The notes: generated from the sequence alone by a model not told the origin. A stretch of 33,160 nt of DNA from Peptococcaceae bacterium (GCA_012518875.1 JAAYRI010000075.1:1-33160); one strand, 5' to 3'. Shown: positions 16,012 through 23,504, counted from the first letter of the stretch. Made by a program: numbers and translations.

Positions 16012-17118
16012 TTAACTGATCCAACGACCAATAACGAAAAGAACGGTGATCACCGAAAAAACTGAAATGGTAATGGTTGAAAAAACCTGGGTCAGCCTGT
16101 GCTTATGCAGTATATGGGCCAGGGTGATAAATCCCGGAAATAGAACAATAATATACCTGGGCATACCCAAAGGAGTGCTGCCTACCACGGAAGAAAAAGG
16201 AATTAAAAACCCTAGTACCAGGAATATGAGCATTGACTTGTCTTTAATATATTTAAAACTTCTTATAACCAGGAAAAGAAAGAGCATAGCCATACCTGAT
16301 TCAAAAAGACAATAAAATACGCCACCGGTAAAAAATTTAGCCAGATTTGTAAACTGTCCCGCACCTGGATAAGCAAAATGACGGAAGCCCCAGTATTCCC
16401 GATTCAAAGAAGTGGAAAAAGCCAGGGGGTCCCCTGTTGCTTTCCATAATATTGCCATAAATATCAATAATGAAGCCGGAATTATCAATAGTGTAGCCGT
16501 TTTTTTAAGGTCGAATTTTCTACCGTTAGCTTCATAAAAATAATAAAGGAGTGCAAAAAAGGTAACAACACCAATATTTCTCGTTAGTGTTGCCAGAGCA
16601 CCTAAAACTGCAGCTATAATAAATTTATCCTTTCTAGCATAGTAAAAGGCACCCAGTGAAAAGGCCAGTAAAAGGGACTCTGAATAAATTGATGAAAAGA
16701 ATATTGCCGTCGGGAAAAACAACAAGACGAAAACCGTAGTCATCGCAATATCCTCTTTGTAATCATCCTTCACTAATCGGTAAAGAAAAACGCAAACCAC
16801 AAATAGGGCGATGTTGGAAATCAGGAAACCAGAAATAACATTGCTCTGTGTCAACAGAGTCAAGGCCCTAATCAGGAAAGGAAACATGGGGAAAAAAGGG
16901 GCACTATCAAAGTCATAACCCTGACCTGCTATTCTCAAAAACCATCCCGCATCCCAGTGAATCAGTGAGTCGAGAAGGACATGTGGGTGCATGTTGTCTG
17001 TTACCGCAGGTAGAAAAGGGTCAAGCACATCTCTGGTTATGAATACCAAAAAAATGATTAGTAATTTATTCAAAAAATAAAGATAACTGACACGTTTGAT
17101 ATCTTCAGAAATGGTCAC
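16012..17118 (-). CDS. GT-C-fold integral membrane glycosyltransferase, mannosyltransferase (PIG-V)-like
   Basis: 368 residues with about nine to ten membrane helices. The signature is the first extracellular loop, SLIHWDAGWFLRIAGQGYD followed by FFPMFPFLIRAL, which matches bacterial homologues of the GPI mannosyltransferase PIG-V; the aspartate in HWDAGW is the expected catalytic residue. Such enzymes take sugar from a polyprenyl-phosphate carrier and attach it to an acceptor outside the membrane. The GTG start at 17118 abuts the GtrA stop, with AGGGGG just upstream, so the two are translationally coupled. With the upstream GT2 and GtrA genes it forms a complete make-flip-transfer set. The acceptor is unknown. 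Confidence 0.8.
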   Translation of the reverse strand: MTISEDIKRVSYLYFLNKLLIIFLVFITRDVLDPFLPAVTDNMHPHVLLDSLIHWDAGWFLRIAGQGYDFDSAPFFPMFPFLIRALTLLTQSNVISGFLISNIALFVVCVFLYRLVKDDYKEDIAMTTVFVLLFFPTAIFFSSIYSESLLLAFSLGAFYYARKDKFIIAAVLGALATLTRNIGVVTFFALLYYFYEANGRKFDLKKTATLLIIPASLLIFMAILWKATGDPLAFSTSLNREYWGFRHFAYPGAGQFTNLAKFFTGGVFYCLFESGMAMLFLFLVIRSFKYIKDKSMLIFLVLGFLIPFSSVVGSTPLGMPRYIIVLFPGFITLAHILHKHRLTQVFSTITISVFSVITVLFVIGRWIS

Positions 17119-17541
17119 TTACCCCCTGGATGTTTTGGCCACCATCTTGTCTTTGCGAAAAACCCATAATTTGTTGAGAACAAAATTAAACAAAAAGGTT
17201 ATAAATGTAGCAGAAAACAGGGCTATGGTTTGTTTGACCTCCATATTGAGAAAAACATAAATAGAAACACTGTTAATACCCAGACCGACAAGATTCACCA
17301 GTATAAACCTGATAAACCGGTTTCCCTGATTTTCATGCAGGTTCGCTTTAAAGGTCCAAAACTTGTTTAAAAAAAAGCTGTTTACTATGCCGCAAAAATA
17401 ACTAAACCCTTTAGCAGTGGTATAAAATAATACACTTTCGGCTGGGAATGTTTTCAGGACAATGAGATATATCCCCCAATCGATAAAGGTGTTCACAAAA
17501 CCAACTGCTGTAAATTTTAGTAGCTGTAGAATGCCTTCCAT
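17119..17541 (-). CDS. GtrA-family membrane protein (candidate polyprenyl-phosphate-sugar flippase)
   Basis: 140 residues with four membrane helices. The N-terminal pattern LLKFTAVGFVNTFIDWGIYL and the repeated SFFLNKFWTFK and FVLNKLWVFRKD (each an N-K-x-W-x-F motif after a helix) are diagnostic for GtrA. The family is thought to move lipid-linked sugar, often undecaprenyl-phosphate-glucose, across the membrane. GGGAG precedes the ATG at 17541. It lies 35 bp behind the GT2 gene and directly against the GT-C gene. Confidence 0.9.
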   Translation of the reverse strand: MEGILQLLKFTAVGFVNTFIDWGIYLIVLKTFPAESVLFYTTAKGFSYFCGIVNSFFLNKFWTFKANLHENQGNRFIRFILVNLVGLGINSVSIYVFLNMEVKQTIALFSATFITFLFNFVLNKLWVFRKDKMVAKTSRG

Positions 17542-17576
17542 GTGGACTCCCTGTGTCCTTCCATAAAGCCCCTATT

Positions 17577-18275
17577 TTAAACCTTATTAAATCGCCTTTT
17601 TAATTTATATAATTCAATAAAGGCTTTTATAATTACTGATAACTTAGCACCTGTCTGGGTCCCTGCTATCCGGGGATAGTGGTTAACACCCACTTCTGTT
17701 ATAGTGTATCCCTTTGATTTTGCCTTAGCTAGAATCTCCGTATCTATAAGTGCACCTTGCGAGGTGAGAGTAATGTTATCAAATATTTCCCTTTTGTATA
17801 GCTTAAAGGCCGAATCCACATCTGAAACCTTTAGTTTAAAGAGCATGTTGACCATGGCACCCCACATAAAGGCATTTAATCTGCGATGTATAGGATCCTG
17901 CCTTTTAATCCTGTAGCCGGAAACAATATCATATTTTTCAATATGGGGTAGAAGGTTCTTTATTTCCCCCACTTTAAACTGTCCGTCACCATCTGTATAA
18001 AACACCAACTCTTTACTAGCATTCTTAAATCCTGATTGCAGTGCGGCCCCATAACCTTTGTTCACCTCATGGTGTATCACTCGCACTTCTGGGTGCTTTT
18101 CCGCCAGTCTATCGGCAATTTGGGCAGTACGGTCCTTGCTGCCGTCGTTTACAATGATAATTTCATAATCATTAGAAACCTCCCTGGCAGCAGCTAAAGC
18201 ATCATAGGTTACTTTTTCTACGTTCCGCTCTTCATTATAACAGGGAAAAAATATTGTCAACGGGTATTTTTTCAT
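17577..18275 (-). CDS. Family 2 glycosyltransferase (polyprenyl-phosphate sugar synthase, DPM1-like)
   Basis: 232 residues. The GT-A fold is shown by FFPCYNEERNVEKV, EIIIVNDGSKDRT, VNKGYGAALQSGF and YTDGDGQF, where the DGD aspartates bind the metal and nucleotide sugar; SDVDSAFKLYKR is typical of dolichol-phosphate-mannose synthase relatives. No membrane helix is present, so it would act at the inner face. It likely loads a sugar onto undecaprenyl phosphate for the next two genes. The start is uncertain: ATG at 18275 has GGTGGAGG close upstream, ATG at 18293 lacks a ribosome site, and a TTG at 18350 would add 25 unusual residues. Confidence 0.87.
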   Translation of the reverse strand: MKKYPLTIFFPCYNEERNVEKVTYDALAAAREVSNDYEIIIVNDGSKDRTAQIADRLAEKHPEVRVIHHEVNKGYGAALQSGFKNASKELVFYTDGDGQFKVGEIKNLLPHIEKYDIVSGYRIKRQDPIHRRLNAFMWGAMVNMLFKLKVSDVDSAFKLYKREIFDNITLTSQGALIDTEILAKAKSKGYTITEVGVNHYPRIAGTQTGAKLSVIIKAFIELYKLKRRFNKV

Positions 18276-18607
18276 ATCCTCCACCAATTTCATGCCATTT
18301 GTAATTTGACCACATATTACCTTCGACAAAGTTGATACACATCCTTCCAACCATTTGGCAGCCTTTTTATTTAATCTGGTAAAATTTTATAGATTTTATA
18401 CAGATTAGCATAAATAAAGGCATTAATATACTCTGTAGCCCTATTTCCAGGTCTAGAACATTTTTGTATAACCCGCCGATTATTTTAACATAATATATTT
18501 GTTTAGGTATGCTGGTTGGTAGTTATAATAATAAAAAATTCCCAACTGCATATCCTAAATATTCTAGGGTTATAATACTTTATAAATAGTTTAGAGGAGG
18601 AATTGGC

Positions 18608-18760
18608 ATGGATCCAAACCCCCCAAAAAAAGAAAAGACTAACCCGGCAACAACACCACCGCTCCCGGGAAGTGAAAATAATATCAGTCTAGAAGAAAAG
18701 ATATCCTGCCCTAACCCAGGATTTTGCCCTATTAAAGACGATGAGAATTGTTCCTGTTAA
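18608..18760 (+). CDS. Small hypothetical protein with proline-rich start and four-cysteine tail
   Basis: 50 residues, not recognised. The first half is proline and lysine rich (MDPNPPKKEKTNPATTPPLP). The last 17 residues contain four cysteines (SCPNPGFCPIKDDENCSC), which could bind a metal or form a small disulfide knot. AGAGGAGGAATT precedes the ATG, and a strong terminator starts at the stop codon, so it appears to be a monocistronic gene. Confidence 0.65.
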   Translation: MDPNPPKKEKTNPATTPPLPGSENNISLEEKISCPNPGFCPIKDDENCSC

Positions 18761-18790
18761 AAGAGACCTTTTAAGGGTCTCTTTTTTTGC
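18759..18790 (+). terminator. Terminator of the four-cysteine small gene
   Basis: AAAAGAGACC-TTTTAA-GGGTCTCTTTTTTT forms a 7-8 bp stem followed by seven Ts, beginning at the stop codon. Confidence 0.85.
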
Positions 18791-18813
18791 CTGCAAAAGG
18801 TGTTAAATGGGGG

Positions 18814-18842
18814 TTGCCTAGATTATGATCTAATGCTATATT
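18814..18842 (+). promoter_or_regulatory. Candidate sigmaA promoter of the zinc-ribbon gene
   Basis: TTGCCT (18814-18819), 17 bp, TATATT (18837-18842). It lies 35 bp before the ATG at 18878. Confidence 0.5.
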
Positions 18843-18877
18843 TGGATAAATAACAACATAGAAAGGGTGATGCAGTC

Positions 18878-19141
18878 ATGGACCGTTTGAACAAGGATAA
18901 AATCAATGACTACAGAGTTAATTTCAATAATAAGAACAGAATTATCAGTGTCGAAGTAACCTGTTGCGGTAGGCATATAGGTGAAATTCGTTTTAAAGAC
19001 GGTGAAAGTAAAAAATGCCCTTTTTGCGGCACATTACATTCTATAAAAATCCAGCACAACCACTTTCATATTCGGCCGACAATCCCGGCAGCAAATGAAA
19101 TAAAAGCTGTTTATGCAGAAAAGACGCCTTTAAATTTTTAG
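18878..19141 (+). CDS. Small zinc-ribbon-like hypothetical protein
   Basis: 87 residues, not assigned to a named family. A CC pair at about 28-29 (VTCCGRHIGEIRF) and CPFCG at about 47-51 could supply four cysteine ligands for one zinc, like a rubredoxin-type knuckle. A histidine-rich stretch follows (KIQHNHFHIRP). GAAAGGGTGA lies at good spacing before the ATG, and a promoter lies upstream. The GCCGGC inverted repeat at 19173-19202 may be its terminator. Such small ribbons are often nucleic-acid or protein binders. Confidence 0.65.
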   Translation: MDRLNKDKINDYRVNFNNKNRIISVEVTCCGRHIGEIRFKDGESKKCPFCGTLHSIKIQHNHFHIRPTIPAANEIKAVYAEKTPLNF

Positions 19142-19457
19142 TTATGTAACATCAGGAATAACAAAAAGACCAGCCGGCATTTGCAGATGATATTTAGCCG
19201 GCCCAAATATTATTTTGATTTCTTCTTCTAGTTTTCTGCCTCGCTAAGTGATAGCACAACCTGCTCAATAAGCGCTAAAGATTGTCGCTGTTATATTAAG
19301 CGCCTCATAAATGCTATGCCTTAAAACTCCTAAATGTACCCTATCATCACTTTTCTAAATCCTATTGGTGCCTTTCCCCCAGTGTAAACCTGCCAATAAA
19401 TATTGACCTATAACCATCACCACCAGAGAAATTCTTGTTTTAGCAATAAGTTAACTG
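19142..19457. other. Intergenic region with no recognised gene
   Basis: About 315 bp. GCCGGC copies at 19173-19178 and 19197-19202 form a short inverted repeat followed by AAATATTATTTT, a possible weak terminator. On the minus strand, short frames around 19230-19440 read like coding fragments but carry several stops and no ribosome site. Nothing else is seen until the S-box promoter. Confidence 0.5.
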
Positions 19458-19486
19458 TTGACATAGAAAACCAGTATTGATACACT
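19458..19486 (+). promoter_or_regulatory. SigmaA promoter of the SAM riboswitch operon
   Basis: A perfect TTGACA (19458-19463), 17 bp, TACACT (19481-19486). The start point near 19493 gives an RNA that begins just before the riboswitch aptamer. Confidence 0.75.
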
Positions 19487-19509
19487 AAGGTACAGCAAAA
19501 TCAATAGTG

Positions 19510-19623
19510 CTCTTATCCGGAGCGGTGGAGGGACTGGCCCAATGAAGCCCGGCAACCGTTGGGAGGTAGTAGACCAACCAATAAGGTGCTAATTCCTGCA
19601 GAAGTTTTTCTGGCAGATAAGGG
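19510..19623 (+). promoter_or_regulatory. SAM-I riboswitch (S-box) aptamer
   Basis: The S-box core is nearly canonical: P1 5' strand CTCTTATC, then GGTGGAGGGACTGGCCC, ATGAAGCCCGGCAACC, GGTGCTAATTCCTGCAG, and the P1 3' strand GATAAGGG. It binds S-adenosylmethionine and normally turns off downstream sulfur-amino-acid genes when SAM is plentiful. AAGGGG at 19619-19624 can pair either in P1 or with CCTCTT at 19647-19652, which is the 5' arm of the following terminator. This gives the usual switch between terminator and antiterminator. Confidence 0.96.
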
Positions 19624-19644
19624 GAAACACGGTGATTAACAACC

Positions 19645-19678
19645 GGCCTCTTCTTGTTGGAAGGGGCCTTAAATTATT
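19645..19678 (+). terminator. Riboswitch-controlled terminator
   Basis: GGCCTCTTCT pairs with GGAAGGGGCC (with G-U pairs) and is followed by TTAAATTATTAT. It lies between the SAM-I aptamer and the first gene and is the expected OFF structure. Confidence 0.75.
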
Positions 19679-19715
19679 ATCAGCTAAAGGCACTATACGG
19701 GAGGGATACTCTTAA

Positions 19716-20915
19716 ATGGCAATTGAGAAAACCTATGCCGAGATTAATGAAAAAATTAAATCTGGCCGGGCAGTGGTGCTTACTGCCGAAGAAATAATTT
19801 CCTTGGTGGATGAAAAAGGCATTTCCGAGGCAACTAAGAGCGTGGATGTGGTAACCACCGGTACCTTTGGCGCCATGTGCTCTTCCGGAGTATTTTTAAA
19901 CTTTGGCCATGCAAAGCCACGGATTAGAATGCAAAAGGTTTGGCTCAACGGTGTCCAGGCCTATTCCGGAATTGCCTCTGTAGACGCCTATCTCGGCGCC
20001 ACGGAGCTTCCCGAGGACGACCCCTGCAACAATAATTATCCGGGTGAATTTCTCTATGGTGGCGGCCATGTGATACAAGATCTGGTAGCAGGCAAGCCGC
20101 TTCACTTAAAGGCAACATCCTACGGTACAGACTGTTACCCCAGGCAGGAAATTGAGACCAACATTACCCTGGATGATATTAACGAAGCCACCCTTTTTAA
20201 CCCACGAAACGCCTATCAAAATTACAACTGTGCGGTTAACCTGAGCAACAGAACTATATACACCTACCTGGGGATGCTCAAGCCGAATCTAGGCAACGCT
20301 CATTACAGTAGTGCCGGACAACTGAGCCCGCTGCTAAATGATCCCTATTTCATGACCATTGGTATAGGCACGAAAATTTTTCTAGGCGGCGGAATCGGTT
20401 ATGTAGCCTGGAACGGTACACAGAACTTTCCGGAGCTCCAAAAAGACGCTGCCGGTAAAGACTATGGTCCGGCGGGGGCTACCCTTTCCGTCGTCGGTGA
20501 CCTCAAACAGATGGACGCCAACTGGCTGGTTGGAACCAGTATGCTCGGTTATGGCGCTTCCCTGACTGTAGGTCTGGGGATACCCATTCCGATATTAAAT
20601 GAAGAAGTGATGCGCTGTGTGGCAGTTGCGGACAAGGACCTTTACGCTCCGGTAGTAGACTACAGCACAGCCTTCAGCCAGCGTATCCCCGGTAACCTTG
20701 GTTTTGTCAGTTATGCCGCCCTAAAATCCGGCAAAATCACTGTAAATGGTAAGGAAATACCTACAGCCCCCCTATCCAGCTACCCCAAGGCCAGGCAGAT
20801 AGCCGGCATCCTGAAAAGTTGGATTCAGCAGGGTGATTTCCTCTTAACGGAACCCGTAAAACAGCTCCCTTCCTATAAAAATAACATTTTAGCAAAAACA
20901 CTGAAAATTGATTAG
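19716..20915 (+). CDS. DUF39 homocysteine biosynthesis protein (aspartate semialdehyde sulfurtransferase type)
   Basis: 399 residues. Recognised as the DUF39/HcyBio family by FGAMCSSGVFLNFGHAKPRIRM, GATELPEDDP, GEFLYGGGHVIQDLV and GIGTKIFLGGGIGYVAW. Genetic work in Methanosarcina on the homologue MA1821 supports conversion of aspartate semialdehyde to homocysteine with sulfide, with a partner ferredoxin. Cysteines at 55, 104, 140 and 172 are candidates for persulfide or metal chemistry. There is no C-terminal CBS pair, unlike some archaeal members. GGGAGGG precedes the ATG. It is the first gene behind a SAM-I riboswitch, consistent with homocysteine/methionine supply; the exact reaction here is inferred. 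Confidence 0.9.
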   Translation: MAIEKTYAEINEKIKSGRAVVLTAEEIISLVDEKGISEATKSVDVVTTGTFGAMCSSGVFLNFGHAKPRIRMQKVWLNGVQAYSGIASVDAYLGATELPEDDPCNNNYPGEFLYGGGHVIQDLVAGKPLHLKATSYGTDCYPRQEIETNITLDDINEATLFNPRNAYQNYNCAVNLSNRTIYTYLGMLKPNLGNAHYSSAGQLSPLLNDPYFMTIGIGTKIFLGGGIGYVAWNGTQNFPELQKDAAGKDYGPAGATLSVVGDLKQMDANWLVGTSMLGYGASLTVGLGIPIPILNEEVMRCVAVADKDLYAPVVDYSTAFSQRIPGNLGFVSYAALKSGKITVNGKEIPTAPLSSYPKARQIAGILKSWIQQGDFLLTEPVKQLPSYKNNILAKTLKID

Positions 20916-20993
20916 CTATACTATGAGAACGGCCCCCTGCACATGTTTGGCTAGTGAGGCTTCAGCTAAACAATATTAAAAGGAGTGAAAAAT

Positions 20994-21395
20994 TTGCCAC
21001 GCAAAAAAATTATCCTCCGTTTTGGGAAAGATATAGCCGACAGGCCGATAATCTACCGGCTTGTTAAGGACTATGATTTAATTATAAATATTCTTAAGGC
21101 CAATGTTGATCAGAACAAAGAAGGGGTCATGGTTCTGGAACTCACGGGTGACAATTGTGATCCGGGCTTAAAATATCTAAAGGAACAGGGGGTTAAGGTG
21201 CAACCCCTGGCGGAAGAAGTGTTCCGGAATGAGGAAAAATGTACAAGCTGTGGTGCCTGTACCGATATATGTCCCAGCGGCGCTCTCTATATAGAAAGGC
21301 CATCCATGGAGGTAAAATTTAACAGCGATAACTGCATAGTATGTCAAATATGTTTGAAGGTATGCCCCGTAAAGGCTATGGAGGTAAGGTTCTAG
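20994..21395 (+). CDS. NIL domain/2[4Fe-4S] ferredoxin, partner of the DUF39 protein
   Basis: 133 residues. The first ~75 residues form a NIL-like ligand domain (IILRFGKDIADRPIIYRLVKDYDL, VLELTG). Two bacterial-ferredoxin motifs follow, CTSCGACTDICPSGA and CIVCQICLKVCPVKA, for two [4Fe-4S] clusters. It corresponds to MA1822 of Methanosarcina, needed with the DUF39 protein for homocysteine formation, presumably as electron donor. The chosen start is TTG at 20994, 8 bases after AGGAG; an in-frame GTG at 20985 overlaps that ribosome site. It lies about 80 bp behind the DUF39 gene and 1 bp before the COG2122 gene. Confidence 0.93.
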   Translation: MPRKKIILRFGKDIADRPIIYRLVKDYDLIINILKANVDQNKEGVMVLELTGDNCDPGLKYLKEQGVKVQPLAEEVFRNEEKCTSCGACTDICPSGALYIERPSMEVKFNSDNCIVCQICLKVCPVKAMEVRF

Positions 21396-21396
21396 G

Positions 21397-22137
21397 TTGA
21401 AATACAAAGAAAGATCATACCGGGAAAAATTTCGGCAGGGGGATCTTTACCATTTCCAGGTGGCTATAAAACAGACAGACCTGGACATCGGTATCCGTAG
21501 GGATCGGTTTTCGTCTAAAATAGTTGAATTTGTCCGAAAAACAGTCCTTAAACAGCGTGAACTCCTCGAAAAATACATCGAGGAGGATCACGTTTTTCTA
21601 CATTCTCTTACCCCTTGCAGCCTAAAACCAGGCGCACCGCAAATAGCTATTGATATGGCGGAGGCAGCTCGTGCTGCGGGGGTAGGGCCAATGGCGGCAG
21701 TAGCAGGTGCCTTTGCTCACTATGTTGGTTCATCTCTGGCCAGGCGCTCCCGGGATGTGATTGTGGAAAACGGCGGTGACATCTATATGCGCAGTGCCAG
21801 ACCACGCCGGATCGGTGTTTTTGCCGGCTGCTCCCCCCTATCAAACCGCCTCGCGCTTTTGATTAGGCCCGAGGACACCCCTCTAGGAATTTGTACCTCT
21901 TCCGGCACAGTGGGACATTCCCTGAGTCTGGGTAAGGCAGACGCTGTTGTAATCCTGGCCCCGTCGGCCATGCTGGCCGATGCGGTAGCAACAGCTGCAG
22001 GAAACCTGATCCAGACAAAAGATGATGTGCAAAAGGCTGCCGAGTTTGCCACAAGGATCAATGGTGTCGGGGGGGCACTGGTTATTAAGGATGACAGGCT
22101 CGCTGCCTGCGGCAAGCTCAAAATTGTTCCATTCTAA
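21397..22137 (+). CDS. UPF0280 (COG2122, ApbE-like) protein linked to sulfide assimilation
   Basis: 246 residues. Signatures of UPF0280 are LTPCSLKPGAPQIAIDMAEAA, GVGPMAAVAGAFAHYVG, NGGDIYMR, and CTSSGTVGHSLSLGKADAVVILA. The domain is distantly related to the flavin transferase ApbE, but no flavin transfer activity is established here. The Methanosarcina homologue MA1715 has been reported to aid sulfide assimilation into homocysteine. The TTG start at 21397 lies one base past the ferredoxin stop, with GGAGGTAAGG upstream, so the three genes form one operon. Its 3' end converges on the minus-strand amidase gene with only a 15-bp gap. Confidence 0.9.
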   Translation: MKYKERSYREKFRQGDLYHFQVAIKQTDLDIGIRRDRFSSKIVEFVRKTVLKQRELLEKYIEEDHVFLHSLTPCSLKPGAPQIAIDMAEAARAAGVGPMAAVAGAFAHYVGSSLARRSRDVIVENGGDIYMRSARPRRIGVFAGCSPLSNRLALLIRPEDTPLGICTSSGTVGHSLSLGKADAVVILAPSAMLADAVATAAGNLIQTKDDVQKAAEFATRINGVGGALVIKDDRLAACGKLKIVPF

Positions 22138-22152
22138 AGGCAAAGAACACAT

Positions 22153-23097
22153 TCAGTTGGCTCTTATGGCATTGAATACCCCGGCAAAAGAAGCCCAGTT
22201 AACTACTTCAACCGGTTCATGGACAGAGTCAAGTAAACCATCGGACTTTAACTTCTGAATTTCCGCCACCGGATCCCAGGGGCTCCTGCCACGTAGCCTG
22301 TTCAAAACTGTGGCAAATTCCCCCCAGGACACCTCTCCTTTTTCATCATGATCAGAAAAAATCAGCCCTGCGGATTTTAATTTGGCCACTTCCCCGGCGG
22401 GATTCCACTGATCCCCCAGGGAGCTCCTACCAATACTGCGGTTGATGACAGCCGCAAATGTTCCCCACGTAATATTCTCAGTGGAATCATGATCCGAAAC
22501 AATCAAGCCATCAATCTTCATTTTGCTGATTCCTCCCATCTGGTCTGCAGGGGAAACAAGCTTTAATCCCAGGGCCTGCACTAGGCCGGCGGCAATAGCG
22601 TTAGCTATCTGTTGCCTGAAGGCAGGAACAGCTAATTTGATGGCGTCCCTTGCCGTATCAACAAACAGGTTCTCCAGGAGAAGCGCCGGCATCTGGGTCA
22701 AGCGCAGTATGGCAAAATTGGCATTTTTCCTGCCCCTGTCCATGAATCCCGATGAATTGTAAAAACTGCTCACCCGTCTATGGATAATATCCCCTAACGC
22801 CAGGGACCGATCGCCGGCGTTAACGTGGACAAAGCTTTCAAAACCAGTCCCACCCCCGGCATTAATATGAATTGAAAGACAGTAAGCGGCGCCCAACCTG
22901 TTGGCTAAGGCAGCCCGCTGGGCTGGTTCCATATCCACATCAGTATCTCTTGTCATGTAAACATCAGCTACATAAGAACGAAGCGCATCACATGTTTTAG
23001 CGGCGATATCCAAGGTTAGATCCTTTTCCCTGAGACCATATCCTACTGCCCCGGGATCTGAACCACCATGGCCCGGATCTATCACAATAATGGCCAA
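22153..23097 (-). CDS. N-acetylmuramoyl-L-alanine amidase with three tandem C-terminal repeats
   Basis: 314 residues. The Amidase_3 domain fills residues 1-178: zinc ligands H10 (DPGHGGSDPGA), E24 and H77 (SIHINA), catalytic E142 (LLLENLF). The protein starts directly at the domain with no signal peptide. Three ~34-residue repeats follow at about 189-224, 236-270 and 279-313. Each has the pattern K-[LM]-K-x-x-G-L-[IL]-x-S-x-H-[DE], a spacer, W-x-[ETS]-F-A-x-V-[FIL]-N. They look like a wall- or substrate-binding module, but I cannot name the family. Start is TTG at 23097 with AAGGGGG 10 bases upstream. A leaderless amidase may be a mother-cell lytic enzyme or a domesticated endolysin. Confidence 0.85.
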   Translation of the reverse strand: MAIIVIDPGHGGSDPGAVGYGLREKDLTLDIAAKTCDALRSYVADVYMTRDTDVDMEPAQRAALANRLGAAYCLSIHINAGGGTGFESFVHVNAGDRSLALGDIIHRRVSSFYNSSGFMDRGRKNANFAILRLTQMPALLLENLFVDTARDAIKLAVPAFRQQIANAIAAGLVQALGLKLVSPADQMGGISKMKIDGLIVSDHDSTENITWGTFAAVINRSIGRSSLGDQWNPAGEVAKLKSAGLIFSDHDEKGEVSWGEFATVLNRLRGRSPWDPVAEIQKLKSDGLLDSVHEPVEVVNWASFAGVFNAIRAN

Positions 23098-23174
23098 TAT
23101 ACATAACCCCCTTCAGATACAAAATATAAGCTATTTCTTTCCTAAATTATGCATTTGCACGACAAAATGTCCCC

Positions 23175-23504
23175 TTAGTCAGGGTCAACATTCCCTTTTG
23201 GGTGAAAACGGCTACAGGACTGGTGATGATGGCCAGGACCAGCCAGGACCCGTTCCAGTCCACCTTTGCCCACCATTTTTAATATGTCTGCCACATGCAG
23301 CTTTTCCGGTACCCGCTTAACAAAACAAACATATTGCGGCATGAGTGCGGCACAACCCCTTTTGACCTCATTTTTCCCCACAACCAGGATATAAAATTTG
23401 CACTGGGGACAGGTACAGGCAACCCTATCCTTCAGTTCCGGCAACATCATCCGGTGACCTTCATACAGAAAATTTTTTCGATAGTAATCATGGATGTTAG
23501 CCAC
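23175..23504 (-). CDS. YolD-like cysteine-containing protein coupled to the Y-family polymerase
   Basis: 109 residues. The GTG start at 23504 overlaps the polymerase stop by 8 bp and has AGGGGCGG at good spacing, so translation is coupled. EGHRMMLPELKDRV near residue 16-29 resembles the MMLPEH motif of YolD, the small partner found beside UvrX-type polymerases in Bacillus. Unlike YolD, it carries ACTCPQCKFYILVVG and RGC, enough cysteines for a metal site, and a conserved-looking RVPEKLHVADILKMVGKGGLERVL block. The C-terminal tail (GPGHHHQSCSRFHP) is histidine rich. Function is unknown; a role with the polymerase in damage tolerance is inferred from context. Confidence 0.6.
   Translation of the reverse strand: MANIHDYYRKNFLYEGHRMMLPELKDRVACTCPQCKFYILVVGKNEVKRGCAALMPQYVCFVKRVPEKLHVADILKMVGKGGLERVLAGPGHHHQSCSRFHPKGNVDPD

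Noticed and set aside
19230-19440. Minus-strand fragments reading like part of a small protein
   Set aside because: Several stops and frame changes within 200 bp and no start signals; too weak to call a pseudogene.
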